From Prauserella_A oleivorans (lineage in GTDB: Bacteria; Actinomycetota; Actinomycetes; Mycobacteriales; Pseudonocardiaceae), in contig NZ_JBHUNT010000001.1 in NCBI RefSeq assembly GCF_042685745.1, forward strand, positions 2,914,001 to 2,978,000: 64,000 nucleotides of DNA, given 5' to 3'. Made by a program: the position numbers and the translations under genes. How positions within the stretch are numbered: the first letter of the stretch is position 1; each line of letters opens with the position of its first letter. The notes beneath the pieces are model-generated. The model did no database searches. It saw only the letters and a list, made by a program, of their open reading frames with translations, and had not been told where the DNA came from. Shown here in pieces: positions 1 through 9,977 of this stretch.

Positions 1-1
1 A

Positions 2-76
2 CTGAAGCGTGCCCGGACACGGTTGCTGACCGCGCTGCAGATCGCGGCGCAGGGCATCGCGCGGAACCTGCACTGA
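2..76 (+). CDS. C-terminal end of an unidentified protein (partial)
   Basis: The frame starting at base 2 is open from the window edge for 24 codons and stops at TGA (74-76). The residues are basic and Leu/Ala-rich, beginning LKRARTRLL and ending GIARNLH, as expected of a C-terminal helix of a regulator or enzyme. Too little is present to name a family. That it is coding is an inference from the open frame and codon use. Confidence 0.4.
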   Translation: MKRARTRLLTALQIAAQGIARNLH

Positions 77-532
77 CCGCGGCGCCGGGTCTCATCGAGC
101 GCCGCGACGGTGAGGGACACCGACCCCTATAGGCGACACAGTTGTTGACGCCCGACATGGAAGTAGTTCATTCTGTTGCGGGCGTTCGACGGCGAGCTGC
201 CATCCGGCTCGGCGCGGTGCCAGGAGAGAGAGGGCCTCCCGTGAAGCTGTCTTTCCGACCTCCACGCGTCAGCGCATGCGCCGCGGTCCTCGTGGTCGCC
301 GTCGCGAGAGCACAGTTCCCTCCGTAGCCGCGAGCACCGATCACGCACCACACATGAAAGGTCGGCGCTCGATCACGAGCAACCTGCCGACAGGCCACAG
401 TGGATTCCGGTTCGATCCCGTGGCTCCGTCGCACCCCCACCGAAACCGGTCACCCGGCCCTACTTCCTTGTCGAGGCACGCGGGCTTTGCGCAGTACCGG
501 CTCGCCCAAGACTCCTGAGCGGGGAGAATCTC
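77..532. other. 456-bp intergenic region, no convincing gene
   Basis: No frame here shows family-like protein sequence. One 28-codon frame at 241-327 (GTG start) would encode a hydrophobic signal-peptide-like stub ending at TAG, but nothing follows it in frame. A TTGACG hexamer at 148-153 could be a -35 element. The region presumably holds the promoter for the two secreted hydrolases downstream. Confidence 0.4.
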
Positions 533-1930
533 ATGCGCACAACACGTCTTCGTCATGTCACCGCTGCGCTCGCCGCCGTCGTCGTCGCGGCGGGCGCGTC
601 CTCGGTCGCCGCCGCCGAGCCTCCTGCGCCCCCATGCCTTGCCGGCACAGTGGTGCGGCACGAGTGTGCCGAGGGCACTCTCGACGACGGCACACGCTAC
701 CGGTTCGCACGGCCCAGCCAGTGGAACGGGATCGTGCTGGTGGACCTCGACTTCGCGAGCCGGGCGCCCGACGACGCCCTCGCGCGGCGGCTCGTCGAAC
801 TCGGCTACGCGGTCGGCGGCACCACCCGTACGGTCACCGGCTGGGACATCGCGGCCGCCATCGACAACCAGGCCGCCGCATTGGAGCGGTTCGAGGCGGC
901 GTTCGGCAAGGCCCGCTGGGCCATCGCCTCGGGCAGCTCCATGGGCGGCATGGTGTCGGCGGGCGCGGCGCAGGTGTACCCGGATCGCTTCTCCGCCGCG
1001 GTGCCGTTTTGCGGCGGTCTCGGCGGCGCGGTGGGGCAGTGGAACCAGAAGCTCGACACCGTGTTCACGCTCAAGACACTGCTGTTCGGCGACACCTCGC
1101 TGCCGATTACCGGCATCCCCGCCGACGTGGCCGGTGCGCAGCAGGCGTGGTTGGCGGCCGTCGGCGAGGCCCAGCGGACACCGGAGGGCAAGGCCCGGAT
1201 CGCGCTTGCGGCCGCCATCGGCCAGCTCCCGGCATGGGGGCTCACCGCAGCCGGTGAGCCGACACCTCGACCGGATCCGCGCGATGCCGACGCCCTGCAG
1301 GAGGGTATGTACCTGGCGCTGGCCGGCGGAGCCCTGCCCTACCTGGGGCAGGCGATGAGCAGTCGACGCTCCATCGAGCAGCTGGTGGGCGGCAACCCCT
1401 CCTGGAACACCGGGGTCGACTACGCCCGCCAGCTGGCGCTCGCCGAGCCGTCGCACCGACGCGTGGTTCGCGAGCTGTACGCCCGCGCGGGTCTGGACCT
1501 CGCGGCCGACCTGCGCGCGCTCGCGGCCGCTCCCAGGATCGCGGCGGACCGGCAGGCGGTGTCCCGCCTGGAACGGGGCATCGTCTACGACGGCGATCTC
1601 CGCATCCCGGTACTGACCGTCAACCCGATCGGCGACCAGATCTCCACGGTCGCGCAGCAACAGTCCTACGGCGCCGTGGTGCACCGGCGGGGCAACGCCG
1701 TGCTGCTGCGGCAGACCTACGTCGGCACGGCGGGCCACTGCACGTTCACCACGGCCGAGCAGGAAGCGGCGATCACAGCCATGACCCACCGGCTGCGCAC
1801 GGGCCACTGGGGCCCGACGGATGCCGCCTCGATGAACCGACTCGCGGCCTCGGGTACCGAACCAGGCCGCTACCTCGGTTACCGGCCGCCGACCTTCAAC
1901 CGGCCCTATTATGGTGAGGAGAACAGGTGA
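533..1930 (+). CDS. Secreted alpha/beta-hydrolase
   Basis: 465 residues. An N-terminal Sec signal peptide (basic MRTTRLR, then an Ala/Val-rich core ending about residue 27, VAAAEPP) indicates export. The nucleophile elbow GSSMGG places the catalytic Ser at about residue 136. D368 in NPIGDQ and H402 in the AGHCTF stretch are plausible triad partners. The ATG follows GGGGAG. The stop overlaps the next start by 4 bases (GTGA), so the two hydrolases are translationally coupled. Substrate is unknown. The fold assignment rests on the elbow motif and length; a specific esterase or peptidase role would be a guess. Confidence 0.75.
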   Translation: MRTTRLRHVTAALAAVVVAAGASSVAAAEPPAPPCLAGTVVRHECAEGTLDDGTRYRFARPSQWNGIVLVDLDFASRAPDDALARRLVELGYAVGGTTRTVTGWDIAAAIDNQAAALERFEAAFGKARWAIASGSSMGGMVSAGAAQVYPDRFSAAVPFCGGLGGAVGQWNQKLDTVFTLKTLLFGDTSLPITGIPADVAGAQQAWLAAVGEAQRTPEGKARIALAAAIGQLPAWGLTAAGEPTPRPDPRDADALQEGMYLALAGGALPYLGQAMSSRRSIEQLVGGNPSWNTGVDYARQLALAEPSHRRVVRELYARAGLDLAADLRALAAAPRIAADRQAVSRLERGIVYDGDLRIPVLTVNPIGDQISTVAQQQSYGAVVHRRGNAVLLRQTYVGTAGHCTFTTAEQEAAITAMTHRLRTGHWGPTDAASMNRLAASGTEPGRYLGYRPPTFNRPYYGEENR

Positions 1931-3699
1931 AAGCCTTCTGGCGCGCCACATTCGCGATGGCGCTGCTACTCGTGACGGCGGTCCCGGCCACGGCGGCCGA
2001 GGCGGAGCCGAGGATTTCGCGCCCCGGTGAGTACTCGGGCTACGCCCCGGTGCTCTACGACGAGTGGGTCCGCACATCCCAGTATGTGCCGATGCGCGAC
2101 GGCACCCGGCTGGCGGTCGACCTTTACCGGCCTGCCGTCGACGGCCGTGCGGTGGACACGCCGCACCCCGTCGTGTGGGAACACCAGCTGAGTCGCGCAT
2201 CGCGTGCCGAGGACGGCACGGTGAACCTGGCCGGCGTCACGAGTGGCATGGCGGAACTGACCCGGTACGGCTACGTCGTCGCCTACGTCGACCGGCGGGG
2301 CAACGGCGCGTCGTTCGGGACGATGACCGGCTACCACTCCCGCACCGAGGCGGCCGACGCCTACGACATCATGGACTGGCTGGCGACACAGCCCTGGAGC
2401 GACGGGCAGATCGGCGTCTTCGGGTGCTCCAACACCGGCGAGGCCGCCATGCACGCCGCCACGGCCGGATCGCCACACCTGAAGGCCGTCTTCGCGGGCA
2501 ACTACTCCTTCCACAAGTACGACGGCTTCCAACGGGGCGGCATCCGCGCCAACTGGGGAGTGGGTCCGAACCGGACGATCGAGGAGGACCTGCGCAACCT
2601 GCCCGTCGACGCCGACCCCAATGGTGAGCTGCTGTATCAGGCGGCCTTGGAGCACCAGGCGAACACGCAGCTGCGGGACATGTGGAGGGCAGCGCCGTTC
2701 CGCGACAGTCACGTCGACTCCGTGGGAGCGCGGCCGTGGATCGACTACAGCGTCGCCACCTACGCCGAGCGCATCGAACGTTCCGGTGTGCCGATCTACA
2801 GCTATGACGGCTGGGACGACGACTTCCGCAAGGAGATCCTGGTGAGCGCCGCGACGCTCAGCAATCCGCACAAGGTACTGATCGGCCCCTGGCCGCATTG
2901 CGGGCACGAGGGCTTCGACCTCGTGGCGGAGCAGCACCGGTTCTTCGACTACTGGCTCAAGGGCATCGACAACGGGATCATGGCCGAGCCGCCCATTCAC
3001 TACTACACGACCTCCGGCGAGACGGGACGGTGGAACTCCGCGAAGTCCTGGCCGCCGGAGGCGAGCGCGACGCGGTACTACCTCGCGGAGGGCCCCACGG
3101 GCACCGTCGGCTCCGTCAACGATGGCGCGCTCACGACCAGCACCCCGCGCGGACACGGGGGCGCCGACGTCTACCACGTCGACTATTCGGTGAGCTGTCC
3201 GGAGCCGGTCGGCCTGAACCAGACCTGCCCGCAGGACGAGAGGGGGCTCACCTACACCAGCGCTCCGTTGCCCGAGGCGACCGAGCTGACCGGTCATCCC
3301 GTCGTCTCGCTGCGGCTGTCCTCGACAGCGGCCGACGGCAACGTCTTCGCCTACCTCGAGTCCGTGGCTCCGGACGGCAGCGTGCGCATCCTCACCGACG
3401 GCAGGCTGTGGCTGTCCATCCGGGACACGGCGAAGGCGCCGTTCGACGTGCTGGGCACCCCGTGGCATCGCGGGCTCGAACGGGACGCCGAGCCGATGCG
3501 GCCACACAAGGCGGAACGGGTGTCGTTCGACATGCTGCCGGTGTCCACTGTGGTTCCGGCCGGACACCGCCTGCGGGTGACGATCACGGGCGCCGACGTG
3601 CGGGAGAGCAACCGGCAGGAGCAGAGCCCGGCTCCGGTCTACACCGTGCACCGCGAGCCTGGGCATGCCTCGTCGATCGACCTGCCGATCGTGCGCTGA
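1927..3699 (+). CDS. Secreted CocE/NonD (X-Pro dipeptidyl-peptidase-like) hydrolase
   Basis: 590 residues with a signal peptide (MKAFWRATFAMALLLV, cleavage near TAAEA). The alpha/beta-hydrolase domain carries FGCSNTGE with the nucleophile at S168, an acidic YDGWDDDF stretch around 290 and the His region WPHCGHEG near 324-327. The C-terminal third is a jelly-roll-type domain rich in beta strand, as in the S15/CocE family, and ends RVTITGADVRE-like. It starts at GTG 1927 inside the stop of the upstream hydrolase. Members cleave acyl or peptidyl substrates outside the cell; the actual substrate cannot be read from sequence. A hairpin terminator follows directly. Confidence 0.85.
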   Translation: MKAFWRATFAMALLLVTAVPATAAEAEPRISRPGEYSGYAPVLYDEWVRTSQYVPMRDGTRLAVDLYRPAVDGRAVDTPHPVVWEHQLSRASRAEDGTVNLAGVTSGMAELTRYGYVVAYVDRRGNGASFGTMTGYHSRTEAADAYDIMDWLATQPWSDGQIGVFGCSNTGEAAMHAATAGSPHLKAVFAGNYSFHKYDGFQRGGIRANWGVGPNRTIEEDLRNLPVDADPNGELLYQAALEHQANTQLRDMWRAAPFRDSHVDSVGARPWIDYSVATYAERIERSGVPIYSYDGWDDDFRKEILVSAATLSNPHKVLIGPWPHCGHEGFDLVAEQHRFFDYWLKGIDNGIMAEPPIHYYTTSGETGRWNSAKSWPPEASATRYYLAEGPTGTVGSVNDGALTTSTPRGHGGADVYHVDYSVSCPEPVGLNQTCPQDERGLTYTSAPLPEATELTGHPVVSLRLSSTAADGNVFAYLESVAPDGSVRILTDGRLWLSIRDTAKAPFDVLGTPWHRGLERDAEPMRPHKAERVSFDMLPVSTVVPAGHRLRVTITGADVRESNRQEQSPAPVYTVHREPGHASSIDLPIVR

Positions 3700-3706
3700 G
3701 CACCGC

Positions 3707-3743
3707 GGGTACGAGCTGGGCCGCCGGTACTCAGCTCGTACCC
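3707..3743. terminator. Bidirectional hairpin terminator
   Basis: GGGTACGAGCTG at 3707-3718 pairs perfectly with CAGCTCGTACCC at 3732-3743 (12 bp, 13-nt loop). It lies between convergent genes and overlaps the last codons and stop of the MFS gene, so it can serve both strands. There is no U tract, as is common in GC-rich actinomycetes. Confidence 0.7.
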
Positions 3744-5221
3744 AGCGGGGTCTCCCGGACCAGGAGCACCGCGACCAGCGCCGCCAGGGCGAGTGGGACC
3801 GCGATGAGGAACACCGCGGCGAGACCGTTGCTGTAGGAAACGCGTACCGCCTCGGCGAGCGCGGGCGGCAGCTCGGCGATCCGCTCGGGCGTGCCGAGGA
3901 GCAGCTGCACGTCCTGGCCGGCGCGCCCGGAGCCCGCGAGGGCGGAGGGCAGGTCGGTGTGCAGCCGCGTGCTGATCACGGCACCGAACGCGGCGACTCC
4001 GACCGCGCCGCCGAGGGTGCGGGTGAACGTCGCCGCCGAACTGGCCACCCCCAGGTCCCCAGGGCCCGCCGAGTTCTGCGCGATCAGCACGAGCACCTGC
4101 TGGGTCATGGCCGTGCCCGCCCCGAGCACGGCCATGCCCGCGGCGAGCCACCACGGGGCCGTGTCCGCCGCGAGCGGGGACAGCATGACCATCCCCGCGG
4201 TGAGCAGGGCGCAACCCGCGACCGGAAACAATTTCCATCTGCCGGTCCGGCTGATGAGGTAGCCGGACAGCGTCGAGGCGACGATCATCGTGCCGATCTG
4301 CGGCAGCATCAGCAGGCCCGCCGTCGTGGCGTCGTGCCCGCGCACCACCTGAAGGTACTGGGGAAGGTAGATGATGCCGCCGAACATCACCGCCCCCAGG
4401 AGGAACCCGGTGGCACAGGCCACGGAGAAGGTGCGGGCGCGGAACAGCCGCGGCGGCAGGATCGGATCGGCCGCACGACGCTCGTGCAGCACCGCGAGCG
4501 TGGTCAGGGCGGCCACACCGAGTCCGAACGCGACGGTCGGCCAGGACGGCCACGGCCAGGCACGCCCGCCCGCGGACAGCAGCACAACGAGGCCCGTGGC
4601 CGCCGCGGCGAAGAGGGTGCCACCGAGGACGTCCACGGTGCCGCGAGGCTCGGCGGGCTTGCTGTGCGGGGCGAGCCGTACCAATCCCGCGGCGAGCACG
4701 GCGACCGGTACCACGCCGAGGAAGCACCAGCGCCAGCCGAGCCCGGGCAGGCCGACCAGGAGCCCGCCGATCAGTGGTCCCGCCACCGACGCGACCCCGA
4801 ACGACACCCCGAACCAACCGGTGTAGCGGCCCCGTTGGCGTGCGGGTACCAGGCCGGCGATCAGTGTGTTGGTGAGCGCCAGCATGCCACCCGCCGCGGC
4901 GCCTTGGACCGCGCGGCCCGCGATGAGCGTGCCCATGTCCGGGGCGCAGCCCGCGAGCACCGACCCGGCCACGAACACGCCGAGGGCGGCCAGGAGCAGC
5001 GGCCTCGGTCCTCTGCGGTCGGCGGCCTTGCCCCACAACGGGGTGGACACCGTCATGGTGAGCAGTGCCGCGCTCGCGACCCACGGCACCTGGTCCTGGC
5101 CACCCAGCTCACCTGCGATGGTCGGCAACGCGATACCGACGATCGTGTTGGTGAGGGAGCCGACGAACAGCGCCACGAGCGCCCCGGACAGCACCGCGGG
5201 CATCGAGGGCGGCTCAGTCAC
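3731..5221 (-). CDS. MFS transporter, DHA2 (EmrB/QacA) 14-TM type
   Basis: 496 residues from GTG 5221, which overlaps the stop of the upstream gene by 8 bases (GTGACTGA); ATG 5203 (MPAVLSG) is an alternative start. About 14 hydrophobic segments are visible. Motif A of drug:H+ antiporters reads GKAADRRGPRP in the loop after TM2, and motif C-like Gly/Pro-rich stretches occur in TM5. It is the last gene of the operon that starts at 12634. The longer open frame upstream of 5221 is a shadow of the dehydratase gene. Likely a proton-driven exporter; it may export a product of this pathway or a toxic analogue. Confidence 0.85.
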   Translation of the reverse strand: MTEPPSMPAVLSGALVALFVGSLTNTIVGIALPTIAGELGGQDQVPWVASAALLTMTVSTPLWGKAADRRGPRPLLLAALGVFVAGSVLAGCAPDMGTLIAGRAVQGAAAGGMLALTNTLIAGLVPARQRGRYTGWFGVSFGVASVAGPLIGGLLVGLPGLGWRWCFLGVVPVAVLAAGLVRLAPHSKPAEPRGTVDVLGGTLFAAAATGLVVLLSAGGRAWPWPSWPTVAFGLGVAALTTLAVLHERRAADPILPPRLFRARTFSVACATGFLLGAVMFGGIIYLPQYLQVVRGHDATTAGLLMLPQIGTMIVASTLSGYLISRTGRWKLFPVAGCALLTAGMVMLSPLAADTAPWWLAAGMAVLGAGTAMTQQVLVLIAQNSAGPGDLGVASSAATFTRTLGGAVGVAAFGAVISTRLHTDLPSALAGSGRAGQDVQLLLGTPERIAELPPALAEAVRVSYSNGLAAVFLIAVPLALAALVAVLLVRETPLGTS

Positions 5222-6464
5222 GCGCGAGCACCCGGGCCTCGAGCCACTCGCCGACGGTACGGGCGAGCGCGTCGGCGTCGGCGCGCCTGGCATCCACGTT
5301 GTCCGCACGCAGTTCCAGCACCGGGATCCCGGCGGCCTCGAGTGCGCGCGTGGTGAAGTAGCCGCCGCGCGCGTCGTCGGACACGAGGTGCACGACGCCG
5401 TCGACGCCGTGGTGGCGAGCCTCCTTGACGTACCACTCCGCCGACCACGGCGGTGTGTAGAGCTGGTCGGAGAACGCCGCGAACCGGGCGGCAAGTGCGC
5501 GCAACGGGTCATCGCCGTAGCGCAGGTAGCCGTCGGCGGCGATCGCGAGGTACATCGACCAGACGAACACCGCGCCGTGGGACTCCTGGAACCTGCGGTA
5601 GAAATCCAGGTCGAACCACAGCCCTCGCCCGATCCACATCACCCGCGCCCGCTCGCCGGGACACACGGCCGCGCCCGCGCGGACGCGCTCGGCCACCTCG
5701 TCGTGGAAGGCTCGGGCCGCGTCCCGTGCCCACGTCGTCCCGCGATGCCACTGGGGGATCATCACGCTGGGAATGCTGTCGGTGACAGCGAGCGGGCACG
5801 GCCGCGCTCGGGCGATGAGGTCGCGGGTGCGCCGGTTCCACTCCTGCTGCTCGTTGACCAGCGCCATGACCTCGCGGAAGCGGGTTTCCGAGAACACCAG
5901 CCCGGTGGTCTGCTCCAAGAACCGGATGAGCCCTTCCAGCTCACCGACCATCAGGTCGAGCCGGTCGCTACCCACCGCCTCCTCCCACCGCCTCGGCATG
6001 AGCTCCCACCAGCGGACGGGGACGTCGTTCTCGGCGGCACTCTCCAGCGGGTAGAACGTGATCCCCGGTTGCTCGCCCCAGACGTCGAAGATCTTGCGGG
6101 AGGCGTCGCCGGTGGTCTCGGCGAGCACGATCGACGGCCGGGGCAGCCCGCCCCACGGCGCCGACGCGGGGTCCGGGTCGAACAGCGAGCCGAGGGGGAC
6201 GGCGCTGTACTGCTCGATGTAGTCGGGAAGTCCACGTTCGCGCAGGTGGCCGAGGTAGTCCTGGGTTCGCCGCTTCGCCGTGATGATCGAGGCCCACCAT
6301 TGGTTCACGACGTAGGGGATCCCCATCGTCCGGAAGATCTCCTGGGGCGCGTCGGCGTTGACGAGCGCGAGCGGCCCGCCCTCGGCGGCGTTCGCCCGGA
6401 GGTCGGCGAACCACTCACGCTGGTAGGCGGTGGCCGCCGTGGCCGAGGCCAGCCGCGCGCTCAT
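5214..6464 (-). CDS. 2-hydroxyacyl-CoA dehydratase family subunit (HgdA/HgdB/BcrBC-like)
   Basis: 416 residues, starting MSARLASATAATAYQ at ATG 6464, which overlaps the stop of the preceding gene (ATGA). The layout is that of the dehydratase D-component family: an N-terminal Rossmann-like part (LALVNADAPQEIFRTMGIPYVVNQWW), a central helical part and a C-terminal Rossmann-like part (VMWIGRGLWFD... GVVHLVSDDARGG). Family members hold a [4Fe-4S] cluster and dehydrate 2-hydroxyacyl-CoAs or reduce aryl-CoAs after electron transfer from an ATPase activator. No activator gene is in the window. Together with the next subunit it would form the heterodimer. Substrate unknown. Confidence 0.8.
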   Translation of the reverse strand: MSARLASATAATAYQREWFADLRANAAEGGPLALVNADAPQEIFRTMGIPYVVNQWWASIITAKRRTQDYLGHLRERGLPDYIEQYSAVPLGSLFDPDPASAPWGGLPRPSIVLAETTGDASRKIFDVWGEQPGITFYPLESAAENDVPVRWWELMPRRWEEAVGSDRLDLMVGELEGLIRFLEQTTGLVFSETRFREVMALVNEQQEWNRRTRDLIARARPCPLAVTDSIPSVMIPQWHRGTTWARDAARAFHDEVAERVRAGAAVCPGERARVMWIGRGLWFDLDFYRRFQESHGAVFVWSMYLAIAADGYLRYGDDPLRALAARFAAFSDQLYTPPWSAEWYVKEARHHGVDGVVHLVSDDARGGYFTTRALEAAGIPVLELRADNVDARRADADALARTVGEWLEARVLARD

Positions 6465-7567
6465 CGGGCCACCCCGACCGGACGGCGCAGGCCGGCGACG
6501 GCGGCGAGCGCGTCCTCGGTCAACCCGCCGTAGGGTTGGCGCTCCAGCAGCACCGACGGGAGCCCGCACAGTTCGCGCTGGGCGGGGAAGTCCCAGGGTG
6601 GTGCGTCGTCGTGCACGCGCGCGTAGGAGACCAGCGCCTCGGCCGTGCAGGCCCGGGCGGCCTCGGCGGTGTAGCGGGCCCGTTGCCGGATCGACGCGCG
6701 AGGCGCGGCGGGTCCATTGTGCTGGTAGCGCTCGGCGAGCGCCAGCATCGTCGGTGCCGTGACGTCCCGGTCGAAGAGCCGGTCGCCCCAGTCGTGGTCC
6801 TCGCCGACGATCACCAGCCCGGCCTCCTCCAACGCCGAGTACACGCCGGGCTCGTCGTGGCCGCTGCCGGTGAGGAACACCCGCAGACCGTCCTTTCCGG
6901 ACAGCGCGGACGTGTCGGCGAGTAGTTCCTCCACCAGTGCGCAGGCCTCCCGCACGGGCCTGCGTGTGGTCGCGGCGACCACCGACAGCGCCTGGGTTCC
7001 GGTGAGCAGCGCGGGGGAACTCCTGCGCAGCTCGCCGAGCCGGCGAAGCAACCCGCGCAGCCGGTTGTGCGCCTCGATCGCCTCGGCGAGGTCGTCGTCG
7101 GTGATCTGGCGCCCCGCCCAGGTCTCCAGCGTCGCCCGCAGCTCGGCGAACTTCGCGTCCACGTACCGGGTCGTGGTGCGGTGCGGTAGATGCAGCACGT
7201 CCACGAGCTGGACGGGCGGCAGCGGCGTCGCCGGGTCGATCCGCTTGAGTTCCCTGATCGCGTAGAACAGCCGCGACGACGCTTCGCAGTCGCGGCTCAC
7301 CACCAGGCCGTCGAGGTGCCCGTACTCTCCGTCGAGCAGCCGGGTGAGCACCGAGCGCGCGACCGGGTCGAGTCCCGTGCCGAGGTAGCGGTCGCCCGCC
7401 GTGCTCGGTGAGCCGGGAGCGCCGGTGAGCCTGACCGGGTGCGCCCCGGCGGCGGTGAGCAGTTCGACCGGCACGTCGGCGCCGACGTAGCCGATCACGG
7501 GCCGGCTCCCATCGCTGACCACCGGGTCGGCGATCGGGCCGGCGAGCCGCGAGAGGACAGCGGACAT
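6461..7567 (-). CDS. 2-hydroxyacyl-CoA dehydratase family subunit (second)
   Basis: 368 residues from ATG 7567, preceded by GAAAGGAG. It begins with a Rossmann-like strand, VIGYVGADVPVELLTAAGA, typical of HgdB/FldC-type subunits, and has LDGLVVSRDCEASSRLFYA, where the Cys is a candidate cluster ligand. The C-terminal half repeats the fold (LRVFLTGSGHDEPG). It is paralogous in plan to its partner gene and coupled to it by a 4-base overlap. Sitting just after a family III CoA transferase suggests the substrate enters as a CoA thioester. The role is inferred from family and neighbours; a fermentative function would be odd in an actinomycete. Confidence 0.78.
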   Translation of the reverse strand: MSAVLSRLAGPIADPVVSDGSRPVIGYVGADVPVELLTAAGAHPVRLTGAPGSPSTAGDRYLGTGLDPVARSVLTRLLDGEYGHLDGLVVSRDCEASSRLFYAIRELKRIDPATPLPPVQLVDVLHLPHRTTTRYVDAKFAELRATLETWAGRQITDDDLAEAIEAHNRLRGLLRRLGELRRSSPALLTGTQALSVVAATTRRPVREACALVEELLADTSALSGKDGLRVFLTGSGHDEPGVYSALEEAGLVIVGEDHDWGDRLFDRDVTAPTMLALAERYQHNGPAAPRASIRQRARYTAEAARACTAEALVSYARVHDDAPPWDFPAQRELCGLPSVLLERQPYGGLTEDALAAVAGLRRPVGVAR

Positions 7568-7596
7568 CGTGCTCCTTTCGAAGGGTCGCGGCAGCG

Positions 7597-8835
7597 TCAG
7601 ATCACGGCGTCGGCGGCCAGCTCGGCCAGCTCGTCCTCGCTGTAGCCGAGCCGGTCGCGGTACACGGCGTCGTTGTGCTCGCCCAAGCTCGGAGCGGGCC
7701 GGTCGAAGCCGGCCCTCGCCGACGAGAAGCGGATGGGAACGCCGGTGGCGGCGAGGTCGACGACGTCGCCGTAGCGAGGATGCGTCACCGGCACCACTTC
7801 CTCGCGCTCCCGCACCAGCGGGTCCCGTACGGCGTCCCGTGGCTCGCGCACCTCCGCAGCCGGCACACCCTGCTCGGTGAGGGCGGCCAGTACTTCGGCG
7901 ACGGGCCGTTCCCGGCACCACTGCCGGATGAGCTCGTGCAGCTCGTCGGCGTGGCGGACCCGCTGGTCCCGGCTGTGGAAGCGGGGGTCGTCGATCAGGT
8001 CGGGCCTGCCCATCGCGCGCAGCACGCCGTGGGCGAACGCGTCGGTCGGCGCGCACAGCGCCAGATGCCCGTCGGCGGCAGGCAGGATCCCGAACGGTGC
8101 GAGCCTGGGCACCATCGAACCGGTGCGTTGTGGCAGGCCGACCGCCTCGAAGGCGTCGAACGGCTCACACGCCACGAGGGAGGTCAGCGCTCCCAGCATG
8201 GAGACATCCACGTGTTGGCCTTCGCCGGTGTGCTCGGCCTGCAGCAGTGCGGAGACGGTGCCGATCACCGCGAACAACGGGGCGAGCATGTCGCCGACCG
8301 GCAGTCCGAACCGGACCGGCCCCTCGTCGGGCTCGCCGGCGGTCATCATCACGCCGGAGAGCGCCTGGATGATCGAGTCCATCGCCTTGCCCGAGCCGGG
8401 GCCGCCCTGCGCGCCGAAACCGCTGATCGAGGTGTAGACGATCTTGGGGTTGAGAGCGCGCACGGAGGCGTAGTCGATGCCGAGCCGCTCGGTGACCCCC
8501 GGGCTGTAGTTCTCCACCACCACGTCGGCATCACGCACCAGATCGGCGAAGACGCCCCGCGCGCGTGGGTTCTTGAGGTTGAGTGTGACGCTGAGCTTGT
8601 TGCGTCCACGCACGAGCATCGACACGGACATGTCGTCGGCGTCCTGACGCGCGAGCGAGAGACCGTGGCGGCCGACGTACGGGGCGTTGTTGCGGGAGGA
8701 GTCACCACCGGTGGCCGGGTTCTCGACCTTGATCACGGTGGCTCCGAGCCCGGCGAGGAGCAATGTCGCGTAGGGCCCGGCGAGGGCGGTGGTCAGATCG
8801 ATGACGGTGCGCCCGGCAAGTGGCTGGTCGGTCAT
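7597..8835 (-). CDS. Family III CoA transferase (CaiB/BaiF)
   Basis: 412 residues from ATG 8835 with GAAAGGA in front. The start GRTVIDLTTALAGPYATLLLAGLGATVIK is the characteristic CaiB/BaiF opening, followed by the VRGRNKLSVTLNLKNP and VVENYSPGVTERLGIDY stretches that hold the catalytic Asp region. Such enzymes move CoA from a donor acyl-CoA to a carboxylic acid. It lies 9 bases after the CapA-like gene and 29 before the dehydratase pair, so it probably makes the CoA thioester they use. Confidence 0.9.
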   Translation of the reverse strand: MTDQPLAGRTVIDLTTALAGPYATLLLAGLGATVIKVENPATGGDSSRNNAPYVGRHGLSLARQDADDMSVSMLVRGRNKLSVTLNLKNPRARGVFADLVRDADVVVENYSPGVTERLGIDYASVRALNPKIVYTSISGFGAQGGPGSGKAMDSIIQALSGVMMTAGEPDEGPVRFGLPVGDMLAPLFAVIGTVSALLQAEHTGEGQHVDVSMLGALTSLVACEPFDAFEAVGLPQRTGSMVPRLAPFGILPAADGHLALCAPTDAFAHGVLRAMGRPDLIDDPRFHSRDQRVRHADELHELIRQWCRERPVAEVLAALTEQGVPAAEVREPRDAVRDPLVREREEVVPVTHPRYGDVVDLAATGVPIRFSSARAGFDRPAPSLGEHNDAVYRDRLGYSEDELAELAADAVI

Positions 8836-8844
8836 GATGTCCTT

Positions 8845-9977
8845 TCAGTCGGTGGTGCCGGACTCGATGACGACGCGGTCGCCGCGCGGGCAGAACCGGC
8901 CGTTGAGCCCCGCGGCGCGGGTGATCTGCTCGATGTAGGCGGTCACGCGCTCGCCGTCCGGGGTTCCGCCGCAGGGCACCGGACGCCCGCCGTCGTCGAT
9001 CCAGCACGGCACGAAACCGGCCTCGGTCAGGCCGTGCGCGTCGAACCGGCACCACGCGATCGCGGTGTTGCGGCTCTCCGGGTGGAAGGGGTAGTACGGC
9101 ATGTCCGGATCGGGAGCGAAGCCGTAGAGCTCCTTGCGGCGCTGCGCCCACGCCTCGAGCTCGGCGCTGGAGGCGGCTCCCGCGCCGGGAGTCAATGCGT
9201 GGGTCACCGTGACGAAGTTGCCGAGTCCGTGGAAGATCGGCTTGCCGCGGTGGGTCTCGATGCCGCGCATGATGTGCGCGTGGTGGGAGAACACCGCGTC
9301 GGCACCCGCGTCGATCGCCGCGCGGGCGACCGGCCGTTCGTACATCGCGACGGCGGCAGGGGTGTGACCGACGCCCTTGTGCAGGGACACGAGCACGACG
9401 TCGGCCTCGGCGCGCAGTGCCCGGACGTCGGATTCCATCGCCTCCAGGCTGTCCGGGTCGGCGAAGGTGTAGATCTTCGGCGGGCCGCCGGGACTGGCGT
9501 GGTCGAGCTCGTAGTGGGTCAGCACGTGTATGTAGGCACACCCGGCCTTGCGCGACGTTGCCCATGACTCCCGGGGGCCCACACAGTTGTAGGACAGCAC
9601 GCCGACCCGTAGTCCGCCGCGTTCCACGACGGCGGGAGTGCGTGCCTCCGCCAGGGTCGCGCCCGCGCCGGTGGGGACGAGTCCGGCCGCGCGGGCGTGG
9701 GCGACCGTGTCGGCGATTCCGACATCGCCCGCGTCGTGGATGTGGTTGCCGGCGAGCGTCACGATGTCGAACCCCGCGTCGGTGAGGGCGGGCAGCGCGG
9801 CCGGGTCGGCCGGCGGCGCGGGCACATCGGTGCTCTGGGAAACGGTGGTGGTCGAGTGCGGCACCTCGACGTGCCCGATGGTCACGTCCGCCGCCCGCAG
9901 CAGGGGAGCGGCGGGTGCGAGGAAGGACGCCGGGTCGGGTTCGTCGAGGATGAGGTCGCCGACGGACGCGATCGTGA

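Noticed and set aside
241..327. 28-codon frame with a signal-peptide-like hydrophobic stretch after AGGAGAGAG
   Set aside because: It stops at once after the hydrophobic part, the ribosome-binding site is 9 or more bases away, and nothing in frame follows. Could be a decayed secreted-protein gene but is not supportable.
395..440. GGTTCGATCCC, resembling a tRNA T-arm
   Set aside because: The 5-bp T stem does not pair properly and no acceptor, D or anticodon arms are found upstream.
341..2200. 619-codon open frame on the minus strand
   Set aside because: It is antisense to the two secreted hydrolases and its product is Arg/Gly/Pro-rich with no family features, as expected for a shadow frame in GC-rich DNA.
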